Shown piece after piece: positions 14,339 through 22,131 of a stretch of DNA of 26,367 nucleotides (positions are counted from its first letter, which is position 1; the number at the start of each line of letters is the position of its first letter). The stretch is from positions 1 through 26,367 of the forward strand of contig JAFTXF010000055.1 in the NCBI GenBank assembly GCA_017461685.1, read 5' to 3'. Source of the DNA: Lachnospiraceae bacterium. GTDB lineage: Bacteria > Bacillota > Clostridia > Lachnospirales > Lachnospiraceae. The notes under the pieces are model-generated. The model made no database searches. It was not told the origin of the DNA and worked only from the letters and a program-made list of their open reading frames with translations. Position numbers and translations under genes: made by a program.

Positions 14339-14367
14339 TTGACAAGATTGTATGGAGTGTATACAAT
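14339..14367 (+). promoter_or_regulatory. Strong sigma-A promoter with overlapping putative GntR operator
   Basis: TTGACA (14339-14344) and TACAAT (14362-14367) are 17 bases apart. Two symmetrical patterns overlap the promoter: TGTATACA (14358-14365), a perfect palindrome with the GTATAC core common in FCD-type GntR operators, and ATTGTAT/ATACAAT arms (14347-14353 and 14361-14367) separated by 7 bases. Both suggest repression of the promoter by the regulator encoded next. Confidence 0.6.
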
Positions 14368-14454
14368 AATACATTATAGTGAAATGCATTTGAGGCAGTC
14401 ATTATAGGGAAGAGGCACAGGGCAGGGAAGCAGTGGCTTCTATGGAGGAGTAAA

Positions 14455-15150
14455 GTGAGCAGTCGTGACATGACAAAAGAAACAGCAGACAAGTATTCTC
14501 TCAGAGGACGTGTTTTTCATCAGATTCGGGATGATATTTTAAGTGGTAAGTACAAGGACAAAGAAGAATTAAGAGAGGTGGCTATCGGTGAGGAATTGGG
14601 GGTAAGCCGTACGCCTGTGCGTGAGGCTTTCCGCCAGCTGGAGCTGGAGGGCCTGATACAGATTATCCCTAATAAGGGGGCCTATGTTACCGGTATTACC
14701 GTAGAGGATGTACATGATATTTATGCCATCCGTGCGCGGTTAGAGGGTCTTGCTGCCAGATGGGCCTGTGAGAATATTACCGGTGAGCAGTTAGAGGAAA
14801 TGGAAGAGATTATTTATTTGTCCAAATTTCATGCCGGGAAGGAGCATCATGAGCAGCTGGCAGAATTGGACAATCAGTTTCATGATGTGTTGTACCGGGC
14901 CTGTCACAGCAAGCTATTAGAGCATCAGCTGAAGGACTTGCATCAGTTTGTGATTCGTATCAGACGTATGACATTGTCAAATAAGCGCAGAGGAGAAGCT
15001 TCGAATCTGGAACATGAGAGGCTGTTAGAGGCGATTCGGTCCAATAATCCGGATTTGGCAGAGCAGGTGGCCAGCCAGCACATGATTAATGCATATGAAA
15101 ATATCAAAAATAACGGACTTGACCGGATTTACAGTGAGAAAAAATCATAG
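14455..15150 (+). CDS. GntR family transcriptional regulator, FCD (FadR) subfamily
   Basis: The 231-residue protein starts at a GTG with GGAGG five bases upstream. Residues 16-80 form the winged helix, with recognition segment LGVSRTPVREAFRQLELEGLI in FadR style. The C-terminal half is an all-helical FCD ligand domain; Asp139, His143, His187 and His209 occupy the positions of the usual metal site in this class, suggesting a carboxylate ligand bound through a metal. The probable operator over its own promoter suggests autoregulation. No catabolic operon adjoins it, so the ligand and targets are unknown. It converges with the ABC-F gene on a shared terminator. Confidence 0.92.
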   Translation: MSSRDMTKETADKYSLRGRVFHQIRDDILSGKYKDKEELREVAIGEELGVSRTPVREAFRQLELEGLIQIIPNKGAYVTGITVEDVHDIYAIRARLEGLAARWACENITGEQLEEMEEIIYLSKFHAGKEHHEQLAELDNQFHDVLYRACHSKLLEHQLKDLHQFVIRIRRMTLSNKRRGEASNLEHERLLEAIRSNNPDLAEQVASQHMINAYENIKNNGLDRIYSEKKS

Positions 15151-15175
15151 GAAGAGGTCGTTTCTGAGTAATAGG

Positions 15176-15215
15176 AAAATACCCGCTGTCCAGGAAATGG
15201 AACAGCGGGTATTTT
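15176..15215. terminator. Bidirectional terminator between gntR and the ABC-F gene
   Basis: AAAATACCCGCTGT (15176-15189) and ACAGCGGGTATTTT (15202-15215) form a perfect 14-bp stem with a 12-base loop. A tracts on one side and T tracts on the other make it work in both directions. It serves the convergent genes ending at 15150 and 15217. Confidence 0.9.
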
Positions 15216-15216
15216 A

Positions 15217-17106
15217 TCAAGCTAATGTTTCCCATAATTCCATCTGGGCATCCAGCTTATCCTGCAGATCAGCCTGTTCTCGGGCCAGTTTATTTAACTC
15301 TGCAGAATTGCAGGCAACCTCCGGCAGGGCCATTTTGGTATCGATGTCGGAGATTTTTGCTTCTAAATCCGCAATCATGTCTTCACACTTTTTCAGGTCA
15401 TTTTCCCGTTTTCTCTGTTTGGCCAATTCTTCTTTTTGGCTTTTCCAGTCTAATTTACTCTCGGTAGGCGCATTGGAGGCCTGTACAGTATCCTCCACAG
15501 GTGTAATTTTCTTTTCCAGATAGTAATCATAATTGCCTATATAATTGAAAAATTCCTTGCCGCAAAGCTCCAGGATACGGGAGGCGGTGCGGTTAATAAA
15601 ATATCGGTCATGAGAGACATAGAGCAGCGTGCCTGCATAATGATTCAGGGCGTCCTCCAAAATCTCCTTGCTGGCAATGTCCAAGTGGTTGGTAGGCTCA
15701 TCCAGGATAATAAAATTGGCATTACTAAGCATCAGCTTTGCCAGCGACAGACGACCCTTTTCACCGCCGCTTAAATCCTTAATTTGTTTGAAGACTTCGT
15801 CGCCTGTAAAAAGGAAGGCGGCCAGCGTATTGCGGATTTTGGTATTGGACATATCCGGATAGGTGTCTGAAATTTCCTCGAAAAGAGTTTTCTCAGGATG
15901 TAAAAGCTGCTGCACCTGGTCGTAGTAGCCGATTTCTACATTGGTACCCAGTTTAAAGGTACCGGTATCTGCCTGCTCCAGACCGTTTAAAATCCGTAGC
16001 AGGGTGGTTTTGCCGGTGCCGTTGTCCCCGATGATAGCTACGTGTTCCCCTCGTTTGATATCCAAATTCAGTCCGCTGAATAAATGCAGGGATCCGAAGG
16101 ATTTGGACATATTTTCGATTTGCAGTACATCATTGCCGCTGGTGACGGCAGGCTCTAAGATCAGCTTCATATCCGTATGTACTTCCGTCGGCTTATCTAT
16201 AACCTCTATCTTATTCAGCAGTTTTTCACGGCTTTCGGCACGTTTAATGGACTTTTCGCGGTTAAAGGAACGGAGCTTTTCGATAACCTCCTGCTGGTGT
16301 TTGATTTCCCGCTGCTGATTTAAATACGCATTCATATAAGCAATGCGCAGCTGTTCTTTTTTCTGGGCGTACTGCGTGTAATTGCCGGAAAAAACATTAG
16401 ACCTGGTCTGGTCGATTTCGATAACCTTGCCTACGACGCGGTCCAGAAAGTAGCGGTCGTGGGATACAATCAACACAGCACCCTTGTAATTTAGTAAATA
16501 ATTTTCAAGCCATGCAATGGAATTTAAATCCAAATGGTTGGTAGGCTCGTCCAAAATAATAAAATCCGGCTTCTGCAGCAAGAGCTTACCCAAAGCTACG
16601 CGGGTTTTTTGACCGCCGGAGAGCGTATTGACCGGCTTGGAGAAATCTTCCTGGTCAAAGCCTAATCCCTTTAACACGCCCACAAGCTCGCTGCGGTAGA
16701 GATAGCCGCCCTGTACCTCAAACTGGTGGGTGAGTCTGGAATAGCGCTCCATGAGTTCTTCCAAGGAAGCACCCTCTGCAGACTTCATAAGGGCCTCCGC
16801 AGTGCGGATTTTCTGCTCTAAGTCAATCAAATCCTGCTTGACACTTAATAACTCATCATAAATAGAATAGTCAGTATTCAATGCGCCATGCTGGGCAAGA
16901 TAACCCCAGGAAGTGTCTTTTCCAAAGGTGACAATTCCTTCGTCTGCCTGATATTCTCCGACGATGATTTTTAAAAGGGTGGTTTTGCCTGCGCCGTTAA
17001 TGCCTACTATGGCAGCTTTTTCGTAATCATCTATATGAAAGGAAATGTGGGACAAAATCGGCACATCACCGAAGCTTTTGCCGATGTCCTGACAAGATAA
17101 AACCAT
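15217..17106 (-). CDS. ABC-F family ATPase (ribosome-associated)
   Basis: This 629-residue soluble protein has two ABC domains and no membrane segments. Domain 1 has Walker A GINGAGKTT (35-43), signature LSGGQKTR and Walker B IILDEPTNHLD. Domain 2 has GDNGTGKTT, LSGGEKGR and a second IILDEPTNHLD. A basic, helical linker between them (EVIEKLRSFNREKSIKRAES) is the P-site tRNA interaction motif of ABC-F proteins. The Lys/Glu-rich C-terminal part resembles the coiled-coil extension of YdiF/Uup-type members. I choose the ATG at 17106, 7 bases after GGAGG; the ATG two codons earlier is only one base from it. It probably helps translation on stalled ribosomes. An antibiotic-protection role cannot be inferred from sequence alone. 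Confidence 0.93.
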   Translation of the reverse strand: MVLSCQDIGKSFGDVPILSHISFHIDDYEKAAIVGINGAGKTTLLKIIVGEYQADEGIVTFGKDTSWGYLAQHGALNTDYSIYDELLSVKQDLIDLEQKIRTAEALMKSAEGASLEELMERYSRLTHQFEVQGGYLYRSELVGVLKGLGFDQEDFSKPVNTLSGGQKTRVALGKLLLQKPDFIILDEPTNHLDLNSIAWLENYLLNYKGAVLIVSHDRYFLDRVVGKVIEIDQTRSNVFSGNYTQYAQKKEQLRIAYMNAYLNQQREIKHQQEVIEKLRSFNREKSIKRAESREKLLNKIEVIDKPTEVHTDMKLILEPAVTSGNDVLQIENMSKSFGSLHLFSGLNLDIKRGEHVAIIGDNGTGKTTLLRILNGLEQADTGTFKLGTNVEIGYYDQVQQLLHPEKTLFEEISDTYPDMSNTKIRNTLAAFLFTGDEVFKQIKDLSGGEKGRLSLAKLMLSNANFIILDEPTNHLDIASKEILEDALNHYAGTLLYVSHDRYFINRTASRILELCGKEFFNYIGNYDYYLEKKITPVEDTVQASNAPTESKLDWKSQKEELAKQRKRENDLKKCEDMIADLEAKISDIDTKMALPEVACNSAELNKLAREQADLQDKLDAQMELWETLA

Positions 17107-17136
17107 GTGCATACCTCCAAATTACATATCTATTCC

Positions 17137-17165
17137 ATTTTATCTGAAATCCTCCGGCGTGTCAA
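17137..17165 (-). promoter_or_regulatory. Sigma-A promoter of the ABC-F gene
   Basis: On the minus strand TTGACA (17160-17165) and TAAAAT (17137-17142) are separated by 17 bases. The -10 box lies 30 bases before the start codon. Confidence 0.7.
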
Positions 17166-17281
17166 ATAATATGTACAGCCGTGCAATGATTTTGCCGTAT
17201 TTAGGCTATACTTGCAAAAAAATATCTTTGCAGGAACAGGAAATTTTAACTTCATAGGCTGGCAAAATTTTCACTTTGGTA

Positions 17282-17310
17282 TTGAATAATGCTTTATAAT
17301 TTGATAAAAT
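17282..17310 (+). promoter_or_regulatory. Putative rex promoter
   Basis: TTGAAT (17282-17287) and TAAAAT (17305-17310) have 17-base spacing, 41 bases before the rex start. I could not find a convincing Rex operator (TTGTTAA-type inverted repeat) next to it. Confidence 0.45.
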
Positions 17311-17351
17311 ATGGTCAAATTAGTTATTTTGGGAAGAGAGATAAGAAACAA

Positions 17352-17978
17352 ATGGAAAAACAAATATCACAGGCTGTTATTGCAAGACTTCCTAGATATT
17401 TCAGATACTTGGGAGATTTAAAGGACAAAGGCGTTGAGCGGATTTCCTCTCAGGAGCTTAGCAGTCTTATGAAGGTAACGGCCTCTCAAATCAGGCAGGA
17501 TTTTAACAATTTCGGTGGTTTCGGCCAGCAGGGCTACGGCTACAATGTGGAATATTTATATGGCGAGATCAGTAAGATTCTGGGTCTGACAGAGAAGCAT
17601 CATCTGATTATTATCGGTGCCGGCAATCTGGGACAGGCCATTGCCAATTACATGAACTTTGAAAAGCGCGGTTTTATTTTTAAAGGCATTTTCGATGCCA
17701 ATCCGGCACTCCATGGCAAGCAGATTCGTGACATGGTTATTCAGCCTATGGATAATATGGAGTCTTTTATTAAAGAAAATGATATTGACATTGCAGTGCT
17801 TACGATTCCGAAGACCGGCGCAGTAGAGGTTGCTAACAGATTAGTAAAGAATAATATAAAAGCAATTTGGAATTTTGCACATGTGGATTTAAATGTGCCG
17901 AAGGATATTCAGGTGGAAAATGTACATTTATCCGAGAGCCTGATGAAGTTATCCTACAAACTGACCAAGGAGCAATAG
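17352..17978 (+). CDS. rex: Redox-sensing transcriptional repressor Rex
   Basis: The product, 208 residues from the ATG at 17352, senses the NADH/NAD+ ratio and represses fermentation and respiration genes when NADH is low. The N-terminal winged helix has the family segment SQIRQDFNNFGGFGQQGYGY, and the Rossmann domain has IIGAGNLGQAIANY. The start at 17352 matches the usual MEKQISxAVIxRLPRY N terminus; the 21 extra upstream residues in frame are low-complexity and unlike the family. The ribosome binding site (GGGAAGAGAG, 17331-17340) is loose. Alanine racemase follows after 122 bases with no terminator seen, so read-through is likely. Confidence 0.93.
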   Translation: MEKQISQAVIARLPRYFRYLGDLKDKGVERISSQELSSLMKVTASQIRQDFNNFGGFGQQGYGYNVEYLYGEISKILGLTEKHHLIIIGAGNLGQAIANYMNFEKRGFIFKGIFDANPALHGKQIRDMVIQPMDNMESFIKENDIDIAVLTIPKTGAVEVANRLVKNNIKAIWNFAHVDLNVPKDIQVENVHLSESLMKLSYKLTKEQ

Positions 17979-18000
17979 TCGGTAATTTTGCGCCAGGAGC

Positions 18001-18076
18001 CTTTGCTTTTGGCGCGTTGTTCATTGTCTGGAAAGAGTCTTTGCTCTTGGCGCATTGTTTATTGTCTGGAAAAGAT
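18001..18076. repeat. Two tandem imperfect 38-bp repeats upstream of alr
   Basis: Copies at 18001-18038 and 18039-18076 agree at about 32 of 38 positions, each beginning CTTTGCT and sharing GTCTGGAAA. A possible weaker fragment of a third lies just upstream. They fill most of the gap between rex and the racemase start. No coding function is evident. Confidence 0.75.
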
Positions 18077-18100
18077 GGAATCCTATTATGTAGGGAGTGA

Positions 18101-19293
18101 ATGCAGAGCTTACTGCATTATTTTAAATTTATGAGAAAATATAACAGAGTTTTTGCGGAAATTAATTTAAATCATATCGAATATAATGTGGACAGCATGT
18201 GCGGGCTGTTACAGCCGGATTGTAAACTGATGGTGGTGATTAAGGCCAACGGCTACGGTCACGGTGCAGTACAGGTTGCACGCCTTTTTGAAGGTGATAA
18301 TCGAATTTTCGGATATGCGGTTGCAACCGTGGAAGAAGCGATAGAGCTGAGAAAACAGGGCATTTTAAAGCCGATTCTGATTTTGGGTTATACCTTTCCG
18401 GAGGATTATGAGCTTATTGTTTCTTATGATCTGATTCCTACAGTATTCAGGGAAGATTCTCTCGAGGCCCTTTCCAGGCAGCGGGGAAGGCCGGGAAGAC
18501 TTTGAGGGTGCATGTAAAAGTGGATACCGGCATGAGCCGTATCGGTATTACACCGGATGATAGAGGACTTACATTTATAGGAAAAGTGCTGGCACAGGAG
18601 TGCTTGGAGCTGCATGGTATTTTTACGCATTTTGCCAGAGCAGATGAGGCTGACCTGAGTGCAGCATTACTTCAGTTTGAGAGATTTCAGTCATTTGTTT
18701 CGAAGGCGGAAGCACATTTTGACATTCAGATACCTTGCAAGCACTGTGCCAACAGTGCAGGAATTCTGGCTTTGCCTCAGAGTTATCTGAATATGGTAAG
18801 AGCAGGCATTGCCACTTATGGTCTGTGGCCTTCTGATGAGATGAGGCGTGACAGGATAGAATTAAGACCTGCACTGTCTTTGTATAGCCGCATAGTATAT
18901 ATAAAGGAGATTTCAGCAGGCACACCGGTAAGCTATGGCGGTACCTTCGTGGCAGAGCGGACCATGCGGATTGCCACCGTTCCGGTTGGATATGGCGACG
19001 GTTATCCCCGCAGCCTGTCCGGAAGGGGATATGTACTGATCAGTGGACAGAAAGCTCCTATCCTGGGGAGAGTGTGCATGGACCAGCTTATGGTGGATGT
19101 GACATCCATTCCGGAGGCCCGGGAGCAGGACAGGGTTACGTTAATTGGAAAAGACGGGATGGAAGAGATTACCATGGAGGCCCTCGGTGACATCAGCGGA
19201 AGATTTCACTATGAGCTTGCCTGCGATTTGGGAAGACGTATCCCACGTGTATATCTTTATGACGGAGAGACTGTGGATACGGAGACTTTCTAA
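18101..19293 (+). pseudogene. alr: Alanine racemase gene interrupted by a frameshift
   Basis: Two overlapping frames together make a full alanine racemase, the PLP enzyme that makes D-alanine for peptidoglycan. The first part (18101-18505) carries the PLP lysine motif VVIKANGYGHG and ends at TGA 18503-18505. The second part, in the other frame, resumes as LRVHVKVDTGMSRIGI and holds the catalytic Tyr region PVSYGGTF, VPVGYGDGYPRSLSG and GRVCMDQLMVDV. Adding one base near 18475-18485 (G-rich tract) would join them as LSR-AAGKAGKTLRVHV, so a one-base loss is the simplest reading. A sequencing error or a very recent mutation is likely, since nothing else is degraded. ATG 18131 would give a more usual N terminus but has no ribosome binding site. 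Confidence 0.85.
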
Positions 19294-19427
19294 AGCGTAT
19301 CCTGTAATAGTTCATACAAGGATTTGGACATAAAAAACTTTAGAACTTAAAAAGTGAATACTGCAGAAATTTTGAGCCATACTAAGCTATGAAAGAAGAA
19401 CCTTTACATAGAAAGGAAGGCGTAAAA

Positions 19428-19787
19428 ATGAAACGTGGAGACGTTTATTATGCAGATTTAAGACCTGTAGTCGGAAGTGAACAGGGCGGCATCAGACCGG
19501 TTTTAATTATACAAAATGACGTTGGCAACAGACACAGCCCAACCGTAATATGTGCAGCAATTACCAGCAAGCTGGAAAAAGCCAAGCTGCCTACGCATAT
19601 AACCATATCCTCCAATATGTATGACATGGAAAAGGATTCTGTGATTTTGTTGGAGCAACTGAGAACGATAGACAAAAAGCGATTGAAGGATAAGGTTTGT
19701 CATCTGGGAGATGATATTATGGGGCAGGTAAATTCCGCCTTAGAAATAAGTTTATCGCTGGTAAACAGTCATTCAGTTGACGAATAG
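19428..19787 (+). CDS. MazF/EndoA-type (PemK) endoribonuclease toxin without visible antitoxin
   Basis: The 119-residue protein has the type II toxin signature MKRGDVYYADLRPVVGSEQGGIRPVLIIQND, read here in two parts as MKRGDVYYADL (1-11) and GSEQGGIRPVLIIQND (16-31). Length matches B. subtilis EndoA (about 116). Family members cut single-stranded mRNA at short specific sites. The ATG at 19428 follows GGAAGG at good spacing; an in-frame ATG at 19389 would add 13 atypical residues. In B. subtilis the order is alr, antitoxin, toxin. Here only 134 bases separate the racemase and toxin, with no frame long enough for an antitoxin, so the antitoxin is absent, distant or unrelated. Confidence 0.9.
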   Translation: MKRGDVYYADLRPVVGSEQGGIRPVLIIQNDVGNRHSPTVICAAITSKLEKAKLPTHITISSNMYDMEKDSVILLEQLRTIDKKRLKDKVCHLGDDIMGQVNSALEISLSLVNSHSVDE

Positions 19788-19824
19788 ATATAAAAATGCT
19801 ATATTAAAATTGTATGTTCGCTTT

Positions 19825-19846
19825 AAAAGGTCCCATGGGCCTTTTT
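19825..19846 (+). terminator. Probable terminator after the toxin gene
   Basis: AAAAGGTCC (19825-19833) can pair with GGGCCTTTT (19837-19845), including one G-U pair and a three-base loop. The right arm ends in five T. Confidence 0.5.
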
Positions 19847-19850
19847 GAGC

Positions 19851-19888
19851 GTTGCCATGCATCCGGAAGAAACTGACGGTGACAGGTA
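19851..19888. repeat. Fragment of the 14040-14274 repeat interior, inverted
   Basis: GTTGCCATGCATCCG at 19851-19865 is an exact reverse complement of part of the 14040-14274 element. The following 20-odd bases stay similar (AAGAA, CTG, CGGTG, CAGGT in the same order; the matching site is 14164-14200). It lacks the long terminal repeats, so it is a relic or a shared sub-element. Confidence 0.55.
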
Positions 19889-19919
19889 CTGTAAGTGATA
19901 AAACCAAAGGAGAACGATT

Positions 19920-21329
19920 ATGCCAGATTATGCCGGGCCGGCGTATATTATATTGTTTTTAATATTATTATTTGTAGATATTTTGATATATGGGTTTCAG
20001 GCTGCACTTAGTGTGGTGGATGAAAGAGAGATGGAACGCAGGCAGGATGAGGAGCATGACAAAAAGGCTGCCCTGATTAATCACTATGCGGATGCACGGG
20101 ACAGAGTGGACCAGCTGACTTCTACAGTTGCAACTCTGATGCATGCCGTTATGGGAGCGGTTTTATTTGTTCCGTATATACGAAAGTGCGTGCTTTTTAT
20201 AGAGAGCGGCCTGCCGGCTGAACTTTTGAACTCGGAGTGGCTGAAAGGAACTGTATTTCAAAGTGGCGGAACTGAGATTAGTGTGTTACATATAGTGTCT
20301 GCGATTATAGTCGGGTTGGTATTTATTTATCTTGTGACAAGCTTCGGCATCATGCTTCCACGCAGACTTGCAGTGCGTAAGCCTGAAAAGTGGGCTTACC
20401 GTTGTGTGGGCGTTATACGGATACTGGATAAGCTTTTTACTCCGCTGATGGCACTGCCGAACTGGACGGTAAAAGGCGTACTGATGTTGTTTGGCAGCCG
20501 TGGAGAGGAAGCCCTTACCGTGTTGGAGCAGGAAATCATGGACATGGTTCATGAAGGCAATGAGCAGGGTGTTATTGAGGATAATGAAGCCCAGATGATT
20601 CACAAAATCTTTGAATACGGAGATAAGGAAGCGCAGGATATTATGACCAACCGCAGTAATATCGTTGCCATAGATGTGGAGATGACATTGGAGGAAGCTC
20701 TTCAATTTATGCTGGAGGGTAAAAACAGCCGTTATCCCGTATACGAAGAAAATATTGACCATATTGTGGGCATTTTATATTTAAAGGATGCTATGCGCTT
20801 TTATAATGCCGGCAATTCGAAGGATGTGTCTGTGGGACAGGTGGACGGGCTTTTGCGAAAGGCAGAGTATATACCCCTTACCCGTTATATTGACGATTTA
20901 TTTGAGACACTGCAGTCCAAAAAGCTGCAGATGGCTATTGTAGTAGATGAGTACGGTCAGACAGCAGGTCTGGTGACCATGGAAGATATTCTGGAGGAAA
21001 TCGTAGGTAAAATCCAGGATGAGTATGACGAGGACGAGGACTTTATCGAGGAGACCAGCAGGGATTCTTATGTTATGGAGGGGATGACGCCGCTTCGGGA
21101 CATTGAAGAGCAACTGGATATTATCTTTGACGATACGGAGTTTGAGACGTTAAATGGCTTTATCATTGGTGTGATGGAGCATATACCGGAACCGGATGAA
21201 GACTTTGATTATGATTACAAAGGATATAATTTCAAAGTTTTATCAATAGAAAATATGCGGGTACAAAGCGTACTCGTGACAAAGCTGGCAGAGAAGCCAG
21301 CACAAGAAACTGAATCAGAAGAGGAGTAA
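19920..21329 (+). CDS. CNNM/CorC (HlyC) family membrane protein with CBS pair
   Basis: The 469-residue protein has a CNNM-type membrane domain in the N-terminal 200 residues (hydrophobic segments near 6-28, 69-87, 124-147 and 160-190). A CBS pair follows at about 240-360 (ITNRS-like segment DIMTNRSNIVAIDVEMTLEE and the VVDEYGQTAGLVTMEDILEE segment). The C-terminal CorC/HlyC domain spans about 375-455 (MTPLRDIEEQLDI, FETLNGFIIGVME). Members are linked to Mg2+ or Co2+ efflux or transport and are often mislabelled as hemolysins. The segment of acidic residues DEYDEDEDF links the CBS and CorC parts. AAAGGAG precedes the start. The yebC gene follows by 5 bases, suggesting co-transcription. Confidence 0.9.
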   Translation: MPDYAGPAYIILFLILLFVDILIYGFQAALSVVDEREMERRQDEEHDKKAALINHYADARDRVDQLTSTVATLMHAVMGAVLFVPYIRKCVLFIESGLPAELLNSEWLKGTVFQSGGTEISVLHIVSAIIVGLVFIYLVTSFGIMLPRRLAVRKPEKWAYRCVGVIRILDKLFTPLMALPNWTVKGVLMLFGSRGEEALTVLEQEIMDMVHEGNEQGVIEDNEAQMIHKIFEYGDKEAQDIMTNRSNIVAIDVEMTLEEALQFMLEGKNSRYPVYEENIDHIVGILYLKDAMRFYNAGNSKDVSVGQVDGLLRKAEYIPLTRYIDDLFETLQSKKLQMAIVVDEYGQTAGLVTMEDILEEIVGKIQDEYDEDEDFIEETSRDSYVMEGMTPLRDIEEQLDIIFDDTEFETLNGFIIGVMEHIPEPDEDFDYDYKGYNFKVLSIENMRVQSVLVTKLAEKPAQETESEEE

Positions 21330-21334
21330 TAATT

Positions 21335-22063
21335 ATGTCAGGACATTCTAAATTTGCCAATATTAAGCACAAAAAAGAGAAAAATGACGCTGCAAAGGGC
21401 AAAATTTTCACTATTATCGGTAGAGAAATCGCCGTAGCCGTAAAAGAGGGCGGCCCGGACCCGGCCAACAATTTTAAGCTTGCCAAGGTTATTGAAAAGG
21501 CGAAATCCAACAACATGCCGAACGATACCATTGAACGCGGTATCAAGAGAGCAAGCGGTGAACTGGGTAATGTAAACTATGAATACATTACATACGAAGG
21601 ATACGGTCCAAACGGTATTGCTATTATCGTAAGAACCTTAACAGACAACAAGAACCGTACCGCAGGTAATGTAAGAAGTGCATTTACAAAGGGGCAGGGC
21701 AGCATCGGTACACCGGGCTGTGTATCCTTTATGTTTGATGAAAGAGGTCAGATTATCATTGATAAGGAAGAATGCGACATGGACGCAGATGAGCTGATGA
21801 TGGTAGCTCTGGACGCAGGCGCAGAAGATTTCAATGAAGAAGAGGACAGCTTTGAGATTTTAACAGACCCTGAGGCTTTTGATGATGTAAAGAAGTCCTT
21901 AGAGGAAGCAGGCATTCCTATGGTTAGTGCAGAGGTTACCATGATTCCTCAGAATTATGTAGCTTTGACCGATGAAACTGCTGTAAAGAATCTTCAGAAG
22001 ACCTTGGACTTACTGGATGATGATGACGACGTAGAAGCAGTTTACCATAACTGGGATGAATAA
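21335..22063 (+). CDS. yebC: YebC/PmpR family protein (transcription or translation factor)
   Basis: This 242-residue protein matches the family in length and in its N terminus, MSGHSKFANIKHKKEKNDA (usually MSGHSKWxNIKHKK). Other conserved segments are NMPNDTIERGIKRASGE, YEGYGPNGIAIIVRTLTDN, and the acidic C-terminal DLLDDDDDVEAVYHN. Family members were long described as DNA-binding regulators; recent work on some members shows a role in translation at difficult proline-containing stretches. Which applies here cannot be told. It starts 5 bases after the CNNM gene. Confidence 0.95.
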   Translation: MSGHSKFANIKHKKEKNDAAKGKIFTIIGREIAVAVKEGGPDPANNFKLAKVIEKAKSNNMPNDTIERGIKRASGELGNVNYEYITYEGYGPNGIAIIVRTLTDNKNRTAGNVRSAFTKGQGSIGTPGCVSFMFDERGQIIIDKEECDMDADELMMVALDAGAEDFNEEEDSFEILTDPEAFDDVKKSLEEAGIPMVSAEVTMIPQNYVALTDETAVKNLQKTLDLLDDDDDVEAVYHNWDE

Positions 22064-22131
22064 TATTTAAGATGTGACGGAAATGATGCGGATGCCGTTG
22101 TAATCGGACCTGCATAAAGAGGAAAGTAAAG

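Noticed and set aside
14023..14379. 118-residue frame across the 43-bp inverted repeats
   Set aside because: The two ends of the frame are translations of the inverted arms and the middle has no protein-like features.
17867..18100. 77-residue frame over the tandem repeats before alr
   Set aside because: It starts inside rex in another frame and simply translates the 38-bp repeats; no ribosome binding site.
19294..19427. Possible antitoxin gene before the MazF-type toxin
   Set aside because: Only 134 bases, and no open frame with a start signal of the size of MazE/EndoAI.
22064..22131. S-box or T-box riboswitch before metY
   Set aside because: The gap is only 68 bases and shows no conserved riboswitch core or terminator stem.
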